A DNA stretch of 64,000 nt from Candidatus Raymondbacteria bacterium RIFOXYA2_FULL_49_16. Lineage in GTDB: Bacteria > Fibrobacterota > OXYB2-FULL-49-7 > XYB2-FULL-49-35. Shown here one piece after another: positions 33,819 to 43,110 of the stretch; position 1 is the first letter of the stretch; each line of letters begins with the position of its first letter. The notes under the pieces were generated by a model, which was not told where the DNA came from, searched no databases, and saw only the letters and a program-made list of their open reading frames with translations. A program made the translations under genes and the position numbers. The stretch spans positions 105,639 to 169,638 of the forward strand of contig MFYT01000039.1 in the NCBI GenBank assembly GCA_001789205.1. The letters are read 5' to 3'.

Positions 33819-35846
33819 TTATCTTAGCAGCACCGCGCGCTTGGTATACACAATTCCATTGACGCATATGCGGATTATGTACGTTCCGGATGGCATGTTT
33901 CGGGCGTTCCAGGTGTATGCGTGCGTACAAGCGGTATTCACAGTACGTTTATTGTACAGGAACGAGGTCCCCGCATTGTGTACGCATACGCCTTGCACAT
34001 TATAAATGCGCAAGGTTGGGCTGGTTGCGGCGGGTAATCCATTTGTTGGATCAGGTGATAAACCCGCCCCAATAAATATGGATATCACCATAACTGGATT
34101 AAACGGGTTTGGTTCCACTGTTACAGCCATATCATTCTGCGTTGAGGCCGATATGCCCGCTCCGGTTGTTCCTCCGCACGAGCTTTTGTCTTCGGGCGTA
34201 TTATAATCGGCAGAATAAAACCACACTTCCTGTGGAGCAACAAGCGTATCATTACCTGAATAGAGTTCAAGATCAAAGGACAGGTCAGAGCTTGTAGAGC
34301 TCACCTGATGGACCTCTGCCGCAATGACATTCCCGCCATTCCGGAAATGCGATATAAAAGAGGTGATGTCGTTGACCGCGAATGCCGATCCCTCGTGATC
34401 TCCGGAAGCAAAAGTGCTGTACGTCACTTCACCCGGAAGCATGGATCTGCGGGCGATCTCGTATCCATTCAAATAGACCACAACACCATCATCATATTTT
34501 ACTCCTAGCGAACAGGACGAAAAGGCGGACGCATCATCAATAAAAAAACTTTTCCTGAAATAGGCCGCATCCACATGAGGTATCACGGTGTTTTCGTCCC
34601 CATCGCCATAGCCGATTTCAGCCGTCCCCGTTGACCAGCTTCCATCGTCATATCCCTGGTCTTTCCATGTAACGGTATAACAGAGTGTGTCAATGGTAAA
34701 AGTAATAACACGGCTTGTATCCATCACATTGCCTGAATCATCGACCGCGCGCACATAGAAGGTATATGCCATGTCATTTTCCAGAGAAAGAGTTGTTGTA
34801 TGGATTTTTGCGCCCTCTCCGGTGACAAACTGATTGGCCATTTCATAATAAGATTGGTCGGACATGCTCCAGCGAACAAAGGCGTTTTCCTGCGTCTCAA
34901 CCAGCACTATCACTTCCGTGGTGTTTACGGTACCCGATGGTTTGCTATCTGTAACATACGGCGCCAATGAATCGGGGCCTAGTATCCAGTAATCGGTCAT
35001 GGCCCAGGAATCATTATTAAAAGGGCAGGCCACCGTCATAAATCTCAGATTTGCCCCATCAACCTCGACATATACAATAGTATTATTATTATCACCACCC
35101 GTAATGCCCAAGGCGCCCGCGTCAATCTGGTATATGCCTCCGGGTTCATCCGGATAGCACAGACCGTCAAACGCACAGGCGGAATGGGGGTCAAGCACCC
35201 TCATTCTGCAGAAGGAATGGGTATGTCCGACCATAATACCCTTGACTTTTGTACCGTGTGAAAGCAGCATGTTCCACAGATCGTCCGCCCAGGCAGCTGG
35301 TGGTCCGGCATATCTTCCGCGGGGAAACGCCGGACCATGAAATGAAATGAATACATGATCTGCGAAATCCGCATCCGTGATCAGGCTGTCCATCCAGTTG
35401 ATCCAGGTTGCCTGACCAAGCCCGGAATACTGGTCAAAAACAATGATTCTCACGTTTTTCCAGTCCACGTAATAATTACACCTGTTGTCTCGCAGGACAA
35501 CACTGTCAAGAGACGGGAGTATTGTATCGAGCATAAGGTCAACATCAGCAGGGGTCTCGTCATCATGATTACCCATGACCGGATAATAGGGGGGCGCCTG
35601 GTATTGCGGATCCTGTACGATGCCCCAGTTTTCATTTGCCAGGTCCAGATCACCGGCAGCGACAATGAATTCCGCTTTGGGAAATGGAACGGTCTCGTTA
35701 ATGGTCATATCCCTGATTTCGGTGAGCATATACCGTACGCCAGTATGCCATCCGCAATTGTCGGCCACAAGTGCAAAGGTCCACTTTTGGCAGAATGCCG
35801 ACACTGTCAGAAGATATATACAAAGTGTTATAAGGATGTGCTTCAT
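33819..35846 (-). CDS. secreted metallophosphoesterase with beta-sandwich and sorting domain
   Basis: About 675 residues from the ATG at 35846, which begins the signal peptide MKHILITLCIYLLTVSAFCQ; a start at 35867 is possible. The calcineurin-like domain (about residues 20-280) has LVADNCG, AAGDLDLAN, MGNHDDET, SFHGPAFP and GHTHSF. After it come a strand-rich region with Ig-like pattern (AYTFYVRAVDDSGN) and a beta-sandwich (DQGYDDGSWSTGTAEIGYGDG, DDGVVVYLNGYEIARR) that resembles carbohydrate-binding domains. The C-terminus is a sorting domain (EPNPFNPVM to TKRAVLLR). Its paralogue lies next to it. The extracellular substrate is unknown. Confidence 0.8.
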   Translation of the reverse strand: MKHILITLCIYLLTVSAFCQKWTFALVADNCGWHTGVRYMLTEIRDMTINETVPFPKAEFIVAAGDLDLANENWGIVQDPQYQAPPYYPVMGNHDDETPADVDLMLDTILPSLDSVVLRDNRCNYYVDWKNVRIIVFDQYSGLGQATWINWMDSLITDADFADHVFISFHGPAFPRGRYAGPPAAWADDLWNMLLSHGTKVKGIMVGHTHSFCRMRVLDPHSACAFDGLCYPDEPGGIYQIDAGALGITGGDNNNTIVYVEVDGANLRFMTVACPFNNDSWAMTDYWILGPDSLAPYVTDSKPSGTVNTTEVIVLVETQENAFVRWSMSDQSYYEMANQFVTGEGAKIHTTTLSLENDMAYTFYVRAVDDSGNVMDTSRVITFTIDTLCYTVTWKDQGYDDGSWSTGTAEIGYGDGDENTVIPHVDAAYFRKSFFIDDASAFSSCSLGVKYDDGVVVYLNGYEIARRSMLPGEVTYSTFASGDHEGSAFAVNDITSFISHFRNGGNVIAAEVHQVSSTSSDLSFDLELYSGNDTLVAPQEVWFYSADYNTPEDKSSCGGTTGAGISASTQNDMAVTVEPNPFNPVMVISIFIGAGLSPDPTNGLPAATSPTLRIYNVQGVCVHNAGTSFLYNKRTVNTACTHAYTWNARNMPSGTYIIRICVNGIVYTKRAVLLR

Positions 35847-35955
35847 ACTATATTGATTCAGCCTCATGCAAGGCGCCTATACATGGAATATTAAAATTGC
35901 CAATTTTCATTTGCAAGAACCGTAATAAATAATCACTAAAGTCACGAACCTGTTT

Positions 35956-38331
35956 TTAGTTTAGCAATATCAATTTTTTTGACATCATTACCTTGCCATT
36001 ACAATGAACTTTTAATACATATATGCCTGCCGGCATATCAGATGCGTCCCATACGGCTGTTAACGAGCTTTTTATTGCCGCAGTTACTGAAGCAATCGAA
36101 GCAACCCTCCTCCCTTTTACATCAAACACGTCAAATCGCGGGGTGGCATTCTTGCCGTTAGGATTTTGCATTATAAAGCCCATGTTTTTAATCGATATTG
36201 TTGTTGATGGATTGAAGGGGTTTGGAGAAACGTCAACCCCTATGTCCGATAAAAACCCGTTAGAAGTATATGCCTCAGTAACAAGATCCGGGGGCATGCA
36301 ACCCTCGTCATGATAGGACCATTCGCTCTCAAGACCAAACAGATCGCTGTTGTTTATTGCCAATCTGGCGGCAAAGGTAAAAAAAGTATTATTGGCCGGT
36401 TTTTTATGCACTTCTATTGCCAGGGTATTTGTTCCGTTTATTAAAAGATCTGAATATTCTGAAATATCCGCATTTAAAAACAACCATCCTGCCGTATCAG
36501 CGGCCCAGGTGTCGTATGTCACCGGCCCTTCGGACATTTCAGCCCTCAGCACTTCGCGGCCGTTAAGATATGCCACCGAACCATAATGCAAATTCTGGTA
36601 CAGCTGCAACCTGGTCACCTCGGAAACATCAGGTATGTTAAAAAGTTTCACGAAATATGCCGCATTTATCCCTGATGCAAGAGGCGTATTGCTGCTGTAA
36701 TTACCGAAACGGGCCAGCCCGGCGCTCCAGCCGGGTCCGGTGGTAGTATAACCTGGATTTTTCCATTGCGGTCCGCTAATGGAAGTGTCATAGACAAAGG
36801 TAATGATCTCAGGGGCTGATTCATTGCCCGAATCATCTTTCGCGCGTAGATACACTGTTTTGGTGGTTGAATATTGACAATCAACATTTGCCGTATGAAC
36901 AACACCGCCGGTAATGGTAAACATATTTTCCATCTCTGCATACGATCGGTCTTCGAGGTCCCACTTTACTGTGGCATTTTCATTCGTTGCTGCCATAAGC
37001 TCCGCAGGACAGGCATGTATTACTCCTCGAGGCCCGGCCGAGACAAAGCGCGGGTCATAATAGTCGTTTGTGTCCGCCAGAAACGTAATGACCGCGGACG
37101 TGTCCATTATATTTGGCGTTGGTTCATCATCAGCCGCCCGGATATAAAGAGTCTTTGTTTCCCCCTGCAGACAGGTAATGACCGTGCTGTGTAAAACGTC
37201 TCCGGTAATAGAAAATGTATTGGCCATACTGCCGTATTCCTGGTTGGTATAGCTCCATTTTACCGTAGAGTTCTCATTCGTATTTACTGTAATGACCGCA
37301 TCAAGAGATCGTACGGTATCAATCATGGACAGGCCCGGAGAAAAAACGGTAAAATAAGGCGCCTCCCTGTCCGGTGCGTCATTTACCGTCCAGAGATTCG
37401 CTATCTGCCAATCAGGATCATCGGCCTCCCAATTCCACAGACCTTTTTTCACCATAAAAGTAACGCTGTCATCATCAACCTGGATCCAGACAATTCCCAT
37501 TCGCGGATCGTTCATTGCTATGCCGACATGTCCTGGATCTATCTGCCATATGCCGTCATCTTCATGCGCCCTGATATCAGTCCTCTCCGCGGTCTCATAA
37601 CATCCGGTATCAGTTGCGCAGGGTCCGTCAGGATCTTTTATACGAAGAATATCGTACCAGTGGGTGTGGCCCACAAGAACACCTTTAACTTTATTGCCGT
37701 GAGAGATAAGCATGTTCCAGAAATCTGGGACCCAGCTCCCTCTGCCTTCGATTGATGTATGGCGCTGCCGTGCAAATGCGGGACAATGAAAAGCGATAAA
37801 AACATGTTTATTATTACCGGCTCCCGCAATCATGCTGCTGACTGAGTCTATCCAGCCGGTTTCTCCCCAGAAAGCGGTATACTGATCAAGGACAATCAGG
37901 CGAACGTTTTTCCAGTCTACATAATAGTTAAGGCCATCGCTAAAAACCGTCGTGCTGTCCTGCTTAACAAGAATGGAATCAACCATATATTCAACACAGG
38001 TCACGCCGCTCACTGCCGAACACCCTGATTCAACATCATGGTTCCCGTTAACAGGGAAATAGGCAACGCCATTGCTGTTGGCCCTCACCACATCATATAG
38101 AAGGCTATCTCCCACGGAGCTTGCTAGGCTAAGGTCGCCCCCAGCCACAATAAACTCAGCTTTCGGAAACGCAGGAGATGTATTTACCGTAGCATTAGTC
38201 AGTTCTTTGCAGGCCCATCGTACTGGTTTTTCACTGGTCAGATTATCGGCATAATAACCGAAGCTCCATTTTTCACCAAACGCAACGGTGCTCAATAGAA
38301 GAATAATTGTAATCAGCAGGTAATTTGTCAT
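35956..38331 (-). CDS. second secreted metallophosphoesterase with beta domains and sorting domain
   Basis: 791 residues with a signal peptide (LLLSTVAFGEK). Catalytic-type motifs are GYYADN, AGGDLSLAS, NGNHDVES, AFHCPAFA and GHTHWY. Two Ig-like repeats follow (both contain an ...E(N)xTVKWxxxxxxY pattern: STVKWSYTNQEY and ATVKWDLEDRSY), then a beta-sandwich (WSAGLARFGNYSS, YGSVAYLNGREVLRAEM) and the sorting domain (SPNPFNPSTTI to SKKLILLN). It is clearly paralogous to the previous gene (same start, same domain order, same sorting domain type). The pair flanks the peptide operon's own phosphoesterase but on the other strand. Confidence 0.8.
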   Translation of the reverse strand: MTNYLLITIILLLSTVAFGEKWSFGYYADNLTSEKPVRWACKELTNATVNTSPAFPKAEFIVAGGDLSLASSVGDSLLYDVVRANSNGVAYFPVNGNHDVESGCSAVSGVTCVEYMVDSILVKQDSTTVFSDGLNYYVDWKNVRLIVLDQYTAFWGETGWIDSVSSMIAGAGNNKHVFIAFHCPAFARQRHTSIEGRGSWVPDFWNMLISHGNKVKGVLVGHTHWYDILRIKDPDGPCATDTGCYETAERTDIRAHEDDGIWQIDPGHVGIAMNDPRMGIVWIQVDDDSVTFMVKKGLWNWEADDPDWQIANLWTVNDAPDREAPYFTVFSPGLSMIDTVRSLDAVITVNTNENSTVKWSYTNQEYGSMANTFSITGDVLHSTVITCLQGETKTLYIRAADDEPTPNIMDTSAVITFLADTNDYYDPRFVSAGPRGVIHACPAELMAATNENATVKWDLEDRSYAEMENMFTITGGVVHTANVDCQYSTTKTVYLRAKDDSGNESAPEIITFVYDTSISGPQWKNPGYTTTGPGWSAGLARFGNYSSNTPLASGINAAYFVKLFNIPDVSEVTRLQLYQNLHYGSVAYLNGREVLRAEMSEGPVTYDTWAADTAGWLFLNADISEYSDLLINGTNTLAIEVHKKPANNTFFTFAARLAINNSDLFGLESEWSYHDEGCMPPDLVTEAYTSNGFLSDIGVDVSPNPFNPSTTISIKNMGFIMQNPNGKNATPRFDVFDVKGRRVASIASVTAAIKSSLTAVWDASDMPAGIYVLKVHCNGKVMMSKKLILLN

Positions 38332-38435
38332 AACGTGCGTCCGAATAAAAAATTTTAGTTTAAAAACAGATGTTCATTATAAAATATAATTAATATTGGC
38401 CTTTTTATTAGCAAAAATCGAGTTAAATATTTAAT

Positions 38436-38455
38436 AAGTATAGATAAGAATAGAT
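38436..38455 (+). promoter_or_regulatory. tandem 10-base repeat before the GntR-type regulator
   Basis: AAGTATAGAT (38436-38445) is followed at once by AAGAATAGAT (38446-38455). ATAGAT recurs with a 10-base step, the helical repeat of DNA. The same hexamer family recurs before the HTH-ATPase gene at 39575-39620. Confidence 0.45.
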
Positions 38456-38486
38456 ATGTTGCTTATTTTTGTGTATATTTATTTTA

Positions 38487-39545
38487 ATGAAATATATTCA
38501 TTTGTATGAATTATTGAAAAAAGAGATTTTAGAACAAAAATTCGCTCCTGGAGCAAAGCTACCGCCAATCAACCATCTCATCACAGACCTAAAAGCTTCA
38601 TATGTTACTGTTCGCCACGCCTTGAAACTGCTCCAGCAGGAAGGGCTGATAAAAGGCGTGCGTTCAAAAGGGACCTTTGTCCGGGATTTGTCAGGGTTTG
38701 CGCCCTTTCCCCAGGAAAAAGAACGTTACCGCGTGGCTGTGCTTACTCCTGAACAGTTGTCCCGATCCATGACCGAACCCTACTTCAATAAGATATTCTG
38801 GGGCATTGAAGACGCGCTTTCGGAAATGAAGGGGTTGGCCTATGCGTTTTCAAACAAGGACAAAAATTTGCGAGAGATACTTAGGGAGCTAAATGTGCTC
38901 CAGATACATGCACTTATCACGGTCGGCCTGGAAGAAACAGGCTTCCGTACTGAACTGGACCGGATTGCCATGCCTGTTGTACATACTGATATTGAAGAAA
39001 AGTGCCATACCCGGTCAATTATAACAGCGGACAACCGGCAGGGTGGCCGCCTGGCCTTTGAAAAGCTCCGCTCCCTGGGCCACAGTAAGATCCTTTTTAT
39101 CGAGGCATTCAACCAGAATATTAAAAAGATCGATTCCACCACTCTGCAGCGGTTCAAAGGGGCACGCGAGGCCGCGCGGCGCATAGGTTTCAGAGGACTC
39201 ATGCGACGTAGTGTTTCGCACGAGCGCACCACGCGTGTGCGCGATATGCGTGCGCTGCTTGAGGAATGCGGCGCTTTTACAGGACTTGTCTTTTGTTCCT
39301 CAACGCTTTTCGGAATTGCCAAAGAGTATCTTGAAAATAAGCCGGTAGATCAGACAAAGCCGCTGGACATTGTCCTGTTTGACCTGAATGACGATCCTGA
39401 ATTCATCCACCGCAAGCCAGTATGGTTCTGCAAGTGGGACGGGCAGGCCATGGGGAAGAAAGCAGTGCAGCTTGCTTTTGGACCCCGGAGCGCCCCCGGT
39501 CAGACGCATTATTTCCCTATGTTTTTACAAAGAAATATTCAGTAG
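38487..39545 (+). CDS. GntR-family regulator with LacI-like ligand domain
   Basis: 352 residues. The N-terminal winged helix (about 1-70) has the GntR pattern: MKYIHLYELLKKEILEQKFAPGAKLPPINHLITDL, SYVTVRHALKLLQQEGLI and SKGTFVRD. The rest (about 80-352) is a periplasmic-binding-like domain with two lobes of the LacI/GalR type (VHTDIEEKCHTRSIITADNRQGGRLAFEKLRSLGHSKILFIEAF). Such proteins respond to sugars. The frame opens at 38469, but ATG 38487 is preferred as the HTH begins right after it. It is divergent from the large phosphoesterase gene and near the HTH-ATPase operon. Confidence 0.9.
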   Translation: MKYIHLYELLKKEILEQKFAPGAKLPPINHLITDLKASYVTVRHALKLLQQEGLIKGVRSKGTFVRDLSGFAPFPQEKERYRVAVLTPEQLSRSMTEPYFNKIFWGIEDALSEMKGLAYAFSNKDKNLREILRELNVLQIHALITVGLEETGFRTELDRIAMPVVHTDIEEKCHTRSIITADNRQGGRLAFEKLRSLGHSKILFIEAFNQNIKKIDSTTLQRFKGAREAARRIGFRGLMRRSVSHERTTRVRDMRALLEECGAFTGLVFCSSTLFGIAKEYLENKPVDQTKPLDIVLFDLNDDPEFIHRKPVWFCKWDGQAMGKKAVQLAFGPRSAPGQTHYFPMFLQRNIQ

Positions 39546-39574
39546 TATTTCTTCTTGAATTAATATATATTACC

Positions 39575-39620
39575 AATAGATAAACACATATACGCATAGA
39601 TATGCATAGAAATACATAGG
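39575..39620 (+). promoter_or_regulatory. five hexamers at exact 10-base steps before the HTH-ATPase gene
   Basis: AATAGA (39575), CACATA (39585), CATAGA (39595), CATAGA (39605) and CATAGG (39615) begin at exactly ten-base intervals, on one face of the helix, ending six bases before the ATG at 39627. No other ribosome binding site is visible there. A likely iterated operator, probably for the MerR-like HTH protein it precedes. Confidence 0.55.
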
Positions 39621-39626
39621 TTTACT

Positions 39627-40397
39627 ATGGAAAAAGAATTACTATCGATTGGTGAAACAAGCAAGCTGATAGGCATATCTATCGATACTATCCGGCGCTG
39701 GGAAAAGGATGGGATGCTGAAATCATTCCGGCCATCGCCAAGCGGTAACCGGTATTTCCGCAAAAAGGACATTACTGCTTTTCTTGCAAGGGAAAATCCT
39801 TTGGCAATCGGTTCCCTGGCGGGAAAAGCACGGGATTGGGTACTTGGTGCAACACCGGCCCCGCTTCCATCAACATTGCATTGCGAAACGAGCGATATCT
39901 TTAATGCGCGTCTCACCCTATTCGGACATGAGATCGGAAGCCTTCCGTATCTAAAGGATATTTTTCCGCTTGTCGTGGCAATTGCAGGTGAAATAGGGAA
40001 CAATTCATACAACCATAATCTGGGAAATTGGCCCGATATGCCCGGCGCTTTTTTTGGCTACAATTTGTCAGAAGGCCTGGTTATGCTGGCAGACCGGGGG
40101 CAGGGGGTCTATGCGACGTTAAAACGTGTTTTGCCCGATTTGAAGGATGACAAGGACGCGCTTGACGTTGCATTCACGCAGCACGTCTCGGGCCGTGCGC
40201 CTGAAAACCGGGGAAATGGATTGAAATTTGTCAAGGATGTGGTTCTGGCCAACCCCTTATCGCTTCAGTTCGCATCGGGTTCCGCTGAACTGATATTGAA
40301 CCGTGTGCCGGGAAAAATGGAAAACATTGAGGCCGGGGTTCCGGTTCACGGATGTCTGGCTCGTATCGTTTTTCCTCGGAAAGGAATTAATCCATGA
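39627..40397 (+). CDS. MerR-type HTH fused to a GHKL ATPase domain
   Basis: 256 residues. Residues 1-55 form a MerR/excisionase-like HTH (LLSIGETSKLIGISIDTIRRWEKDG, GNRYFRKKDITAFL). Residues 110-255 carry the GHKL histidine-kinase-type ATP site: N-box EIGNNSYNHN, G1 motif DRGQGV and GNGLKFVKDVVL. No receiver or phosphorylatable His is seen. The HTH-ATPase fusion with a DUF4325 partner resembles anti-sigma/anti-anti-sigma-like switches in which ATP-bound kinase and STAS protein partner-switch, but here the kinase carries its own DNA-binding domain. Its stop overlaps the start of the next gene (ATGA), and phased repeats lie just upstream. Confidence 0.82.
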   Translation: MEKELLSIGETSKLIGISIDTIRRWEKDGMLKSFRPSPSGNRYFRKKDITAFLARENPLAIGSLAGKARDWVLGATPAPLPSTLHCETSDIFNARLTLFGHEIGSLPYLKDIFPLVVAIAGEIGNNSYNHNLGNWPDMPGAFFGYNLSEGLVMLADRGQGVYATLKRVLPDLKDDKDALDVAFTQHVSGRAPENRGNGLKFVKDVVLANPLSLQFASGSAELILNRVPGKMENIEAGVPVHGCLARIVFPRKGINP

Positions 40398-40672
40398 AAA
40401 TCCAGGTGGGCAAATTCGGGACCATGCTTTTCGCGCGACCGGCTGGCAAAGAGGCTTTTCTGGCATTGCAACCCCTGCTCAGAGGCATGGACGATTCCGA
40501 GGAGGTTGTGGTTGATTTTTCCGATGTCGCCGTGATGACCCCATCGTGGGCCGATGAATTCGTGACCCCTTTGCGGAGTCAATTTCAGGGGCGCGTGCGT
40601 CTGCTGAATACGGAGAATCCTTCTGTCAAAGCAACGCTTGAGACACTTAAAAAGGCTTGCCGACGGCCATGA
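40394..40672 (+). CDS. STAS-like DUF4325 protein
   Basis: 92 residues, start overlapping the upstream stop by four bases. The pattern EEVVVDFSDVAVMTPSWADEFVTPLRSQF is the core of the STAS-like DUF4325 fold, with a Ser/Thr region (TPS) at the place where STAS antagonists are phosphorylated, and RVRLLNTENPSVKATLETL at the end. It should be the partner of the HTH-ATPase: by analogy with SpoIIAA-like proteins, the ATPase could phosphorylate or bind it. Its stop in turn overlaps the start of the AraC gene. Confidence 0.85.
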   Translation: MKIQVGKFGTMLFARPAGKEAFLALQPLLRGMDDSEEVVVDFSDVAVMTPSWADEFVTPLRSQFQGRVRLLNTENPSVKATLETLKKACRRP

Positions 40673-42825
40673 CCATGGCACGCGGCATCCTGCAGGTTCT
40701 ATTGATTGTTCTGACATGCATGACTTTTATTCCGGCAAGCGTTCTAAAAAATTCTTTTTTCACCTCCTCATTTGAAAGCGGCCCTGCCCTTATACAAGAG
40801 TCTTCGGTACAGAACAAAAAGAGTATGCTATACGAAGCCAGCGGCTTGGACCAATGGGTTTCACAGAATGGCCAGGGTTGGATTACTGTGCCGGAAAATA
40901 TCGAACCGGTTTACTTTACCTATGCCCGTAGAACCGGAAATGTTTTCCAAGGCGTTTCCGGTCTCACGGGAAAATGGTCGGAATATTCAGAGGTGCGGAC
41001 ACGTGGATTCTACGGATGGGATGATATACCCACGGCCTGCGTGTCGCTTGTCCAGGGTATCCATGGACCAGGAGCCGCAAAGATCACCTTTCATACCAGC
41101 GACAAATATTGCCACCTTTTTGCCGCCATTCAGCCTCGAACAGAGTTGTACGGACGCTTTTACGTCAGGGTGTCCGAAGAGGCGATCAACTCGCTGTCAA
41201 AAGACCACGCGATTGCATGGTTCTACGAGCATATGTCCGACATTCACGGCCATTTCCGTATCGGGTGCGTGTTCCGGAACAATGAACCGGTTTTGTGTGC
41301 GCGGTTCCATATTTATACTGGAACGGAGAATGAGAAGCATGATGTGTATATGTACGGAAAAAATGCCGTTATTTCCGGGCAGGATTACTGTGTGGAGTTT
41401 TATTATCAGTGTGAATCCGACAACACCGGAGGTGCGCGTTTCTGGATAGATGGCGTGCTTGCGGCCGACAGTGCACGGTATCGTCTCCGGAACATGGGTG
41501 CTGTACAGCGCGTTCATTTCGGCGCTTTTTCGCGGGCAAAGTTTGATACCGGAAATATCATTATCGACGATATCGCATTTTCCAGCGAACGCGTTGGCCC
41601 TATCCCAGGGGTCGATTCCCTTTCTTTCCAGGACAATGTTTTTTCCCTGTTCTCTCGCGACCCATATATCCACATGCAGGTTCAGGCCGTGGATTCGTGC
41701 GTTCCCTGGTTTTTGGCTGGTTTCAACAGCGGGATTCTGAAAAAAGGAGACTCGCGACTGTCCCATGCTTTAAACAACGCGGCTTTTATCAGGGCCCGTA
41801 TACAAAACGCCTATGGGACCTGGAGCGAGTGGCGCGCTATCGCATCAGGCAGGAACGTGGGTGCTTTCCCTCTCCAGAAGAGGGATTCCCTGGTGTGCGG
41901 CATTACGCTGACAGCGCTTGGAAAGGAAAAGCCTTTAAACTCGCTGCGGCCGGGCGAATGGGTCACGCTCCATATGAATTTTTCAGAGCTTCCCACGCGG
42001 GCGGATGTACTGTTGTCGCAATTCACCAACCGATCAGCATCGCTTCCTGGAAATTACGGAAACGGTGATAAGAGGTCGAATTATTATTTTAGAATTTCAT
42101 TGGGAGAAAGTCTTTTATGGACGCACAAGTTCGAAGGCGAAAGCGTGTTGTACGAGATAAGCGGGCAAAAGCACGAGTATGTCAGGGACCATGGACTTGT
42201 CATAGACACGGTCGCCAAATCTATCTTGCTTACCTTCAGACTTTCTGACAGCGCAAAGACCGGGCCTTGGCTGTTGCAGGCTGTTGCCTATGATTCCATT
42301 GGGATGACTGGCGCAAAACCAATGCTGGTACCTTTCAACGTATCTGATATCCAAGAAGGAACAAAAAGAGTTCCCTTCGGGGGCATCGCGGTCATGATTG
42401 CGCTTGTCGTTGCCCTTGGCGCGGGCCTCATATTTGTTTTCAGAAAGGTACGTCCGGGAAAAACAGAGGGCGTGTCTTATTCAAGCAATCCGACTATACG
42501 ACGGGCGCAGGAGATTATCAGCGAAGAGATCAGTAATCCAGCGCTTGATGTGGAATTGGTTTCGGAAAAACTCAAGATAAGCAAAAGCAATCTCAGTTCG
42601 CAGTTTAAAAAAGAGACTGGACATTCGTTTCCTCAGTATTTAAATATGCTAAGAATAGAAAAAGCAAAAGAATTGTTAAAAACATCAAATTTGAATGTTT
42701 CGGAAATAGCATTCCATGTCGGATACGGCACATATGAGCATTTCAACTATATTTTCAATCAGTATGAGAAGATACCTGCGAGCGAATTCCGCAAAAAAGC
42801 TGGCATGGAAAGGCTGAATAGATAA
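40669..42825 (+). CDS. membrane-spanning AraC regulator with a lectin-like ectodomain
   Basis: 718 residues from the ATG at 40669 that overlaps the DUF4325 stop (ATGA); an upstream TTG frame (40657) is rejected. After the signal sequence (residues 1-25, PASVLKNS) an ectodomain of about 540 residues contains strands of the concanavalin/polysaccharide-binding type (WFYEHMSDIHGHFRIGCVF, ARFWIDGVLAADSARYRL, NIIIDDIAFSSER). A membrane helix (GIAVMIALVVALGAGLIFVFRK, about 575-597) leads to a C-terminal AraC HTH (ISNPALDVELVSEKLKISKSNL, AFHVGYGTYEHFNYIFNQYEKI). It is a one-piece sensor-regulator coupled to an ATPase/STAS pair, an unusual arrangement. Confidence 0.88.
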   Translation: MTMARGILQVLLIVLTCMTFIPASVLKNSFFTSSFESGPALIQESSVQNKKSMLYEASGLDQWVSQNGQGWITVPENIEPVYFTYARRTGNVFQGVSGLTGKWSEYSEVRTRGFYGWDDIPTACVSLVQGIHGPGAAKITFHTSDKYCHLFAAIQPRTELYGRFYVRVSEEAINSLSKDHAIAWFYEHMSDIHGHFRIGCVFRNNEPVLCARFHIYTGTENEKHDVYMYGKNAVISGQDYCVEFYYQCESDNTGGARFWIDGVLAADSARYRLRNMGAVQRVHFGAFSRAKFDTGNIIIDDIAFSSERVGPIPGVDSLSFQDNVFSLFSRDPYIHMQVQAVDSCVPWFLAGFNSGILKKGDSRLSHALNNAAFIRARIQNAYGTWSEWRAIASGRNVGAFPLQKRDSLVCGITLTALGKEKPLNSLRPGEWVTLHMNFSELPTRADVLLSQFTNRSASLPGNYGNGDKRSNYYFRISLGESLLWTHKFEGESVLYEISGQKHEYVRDHGLVIDTVAKSILLTFRLSDSAKTGPWLLQAVAYDSIGMTGAKPMLVPFNVSDIQEGTKRVPFGGIAVMIALVVALGAGLIFVFRKVRPGKTEGVSYSSNPTIRRAQEIISEEISNPALDVELVSEKLKISKSNLSSQFKKETGHSFPQYLNMLRIEKAKELLKTSNLNVSEIAFHVGYGTYEHFNYIFNQYEKIPASEFRKKAGMERLNR

Positions 42826-42904
42826 AATTTCATGTTTTTGTAAGAATTCCCACCTCTTTCCTGAAGAAATCTCACTCGTCTCCCTGCACTTTGAAGCTAT
42901 TATT

Positions 42905-43110
42905 ACAACTGGTGAAAGTCCAGTCAGGGGAAAGGTGGAATTGATGAGCCCGCGCATCACGGTAAAGAGTCGTAATGGGTAGAAACTTTATTTAGGAGGT
43001 TAACGATGCTGTCAGTACACAAGCGAGTAGTAGCGAATAGCCCTGTGCGAGAAAACCGCACGCAAGGATCCGTGGGAGGGGTGCCGGGTAACCGGCGTTC
43101 CTATCCCAAT
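42905..43110 (+). mobile_element. group II intron relic without reverse transcriptase
   Basis: A DI-like hairpin CTGG-tgaaagt-CCAG (about 42909-42923, the GUGAAAGUCC motif) and GAGTCGTAA (about 42967) mark the 5' part; DV lies at 43039-43070, starting with the AGC triad, with a GAAA tetraloop and the two-base bulge in CGCACGCAAGG; DVI (43071-43110) has the GCCGG-gtaa-CCGGC stem. Two stem mismatches in DV show decay. No maturase frame remains and the 5' GUGYG end is missing. The relic provides AGGAGG and an ATG used by the next gene. Confidence 0.65.
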
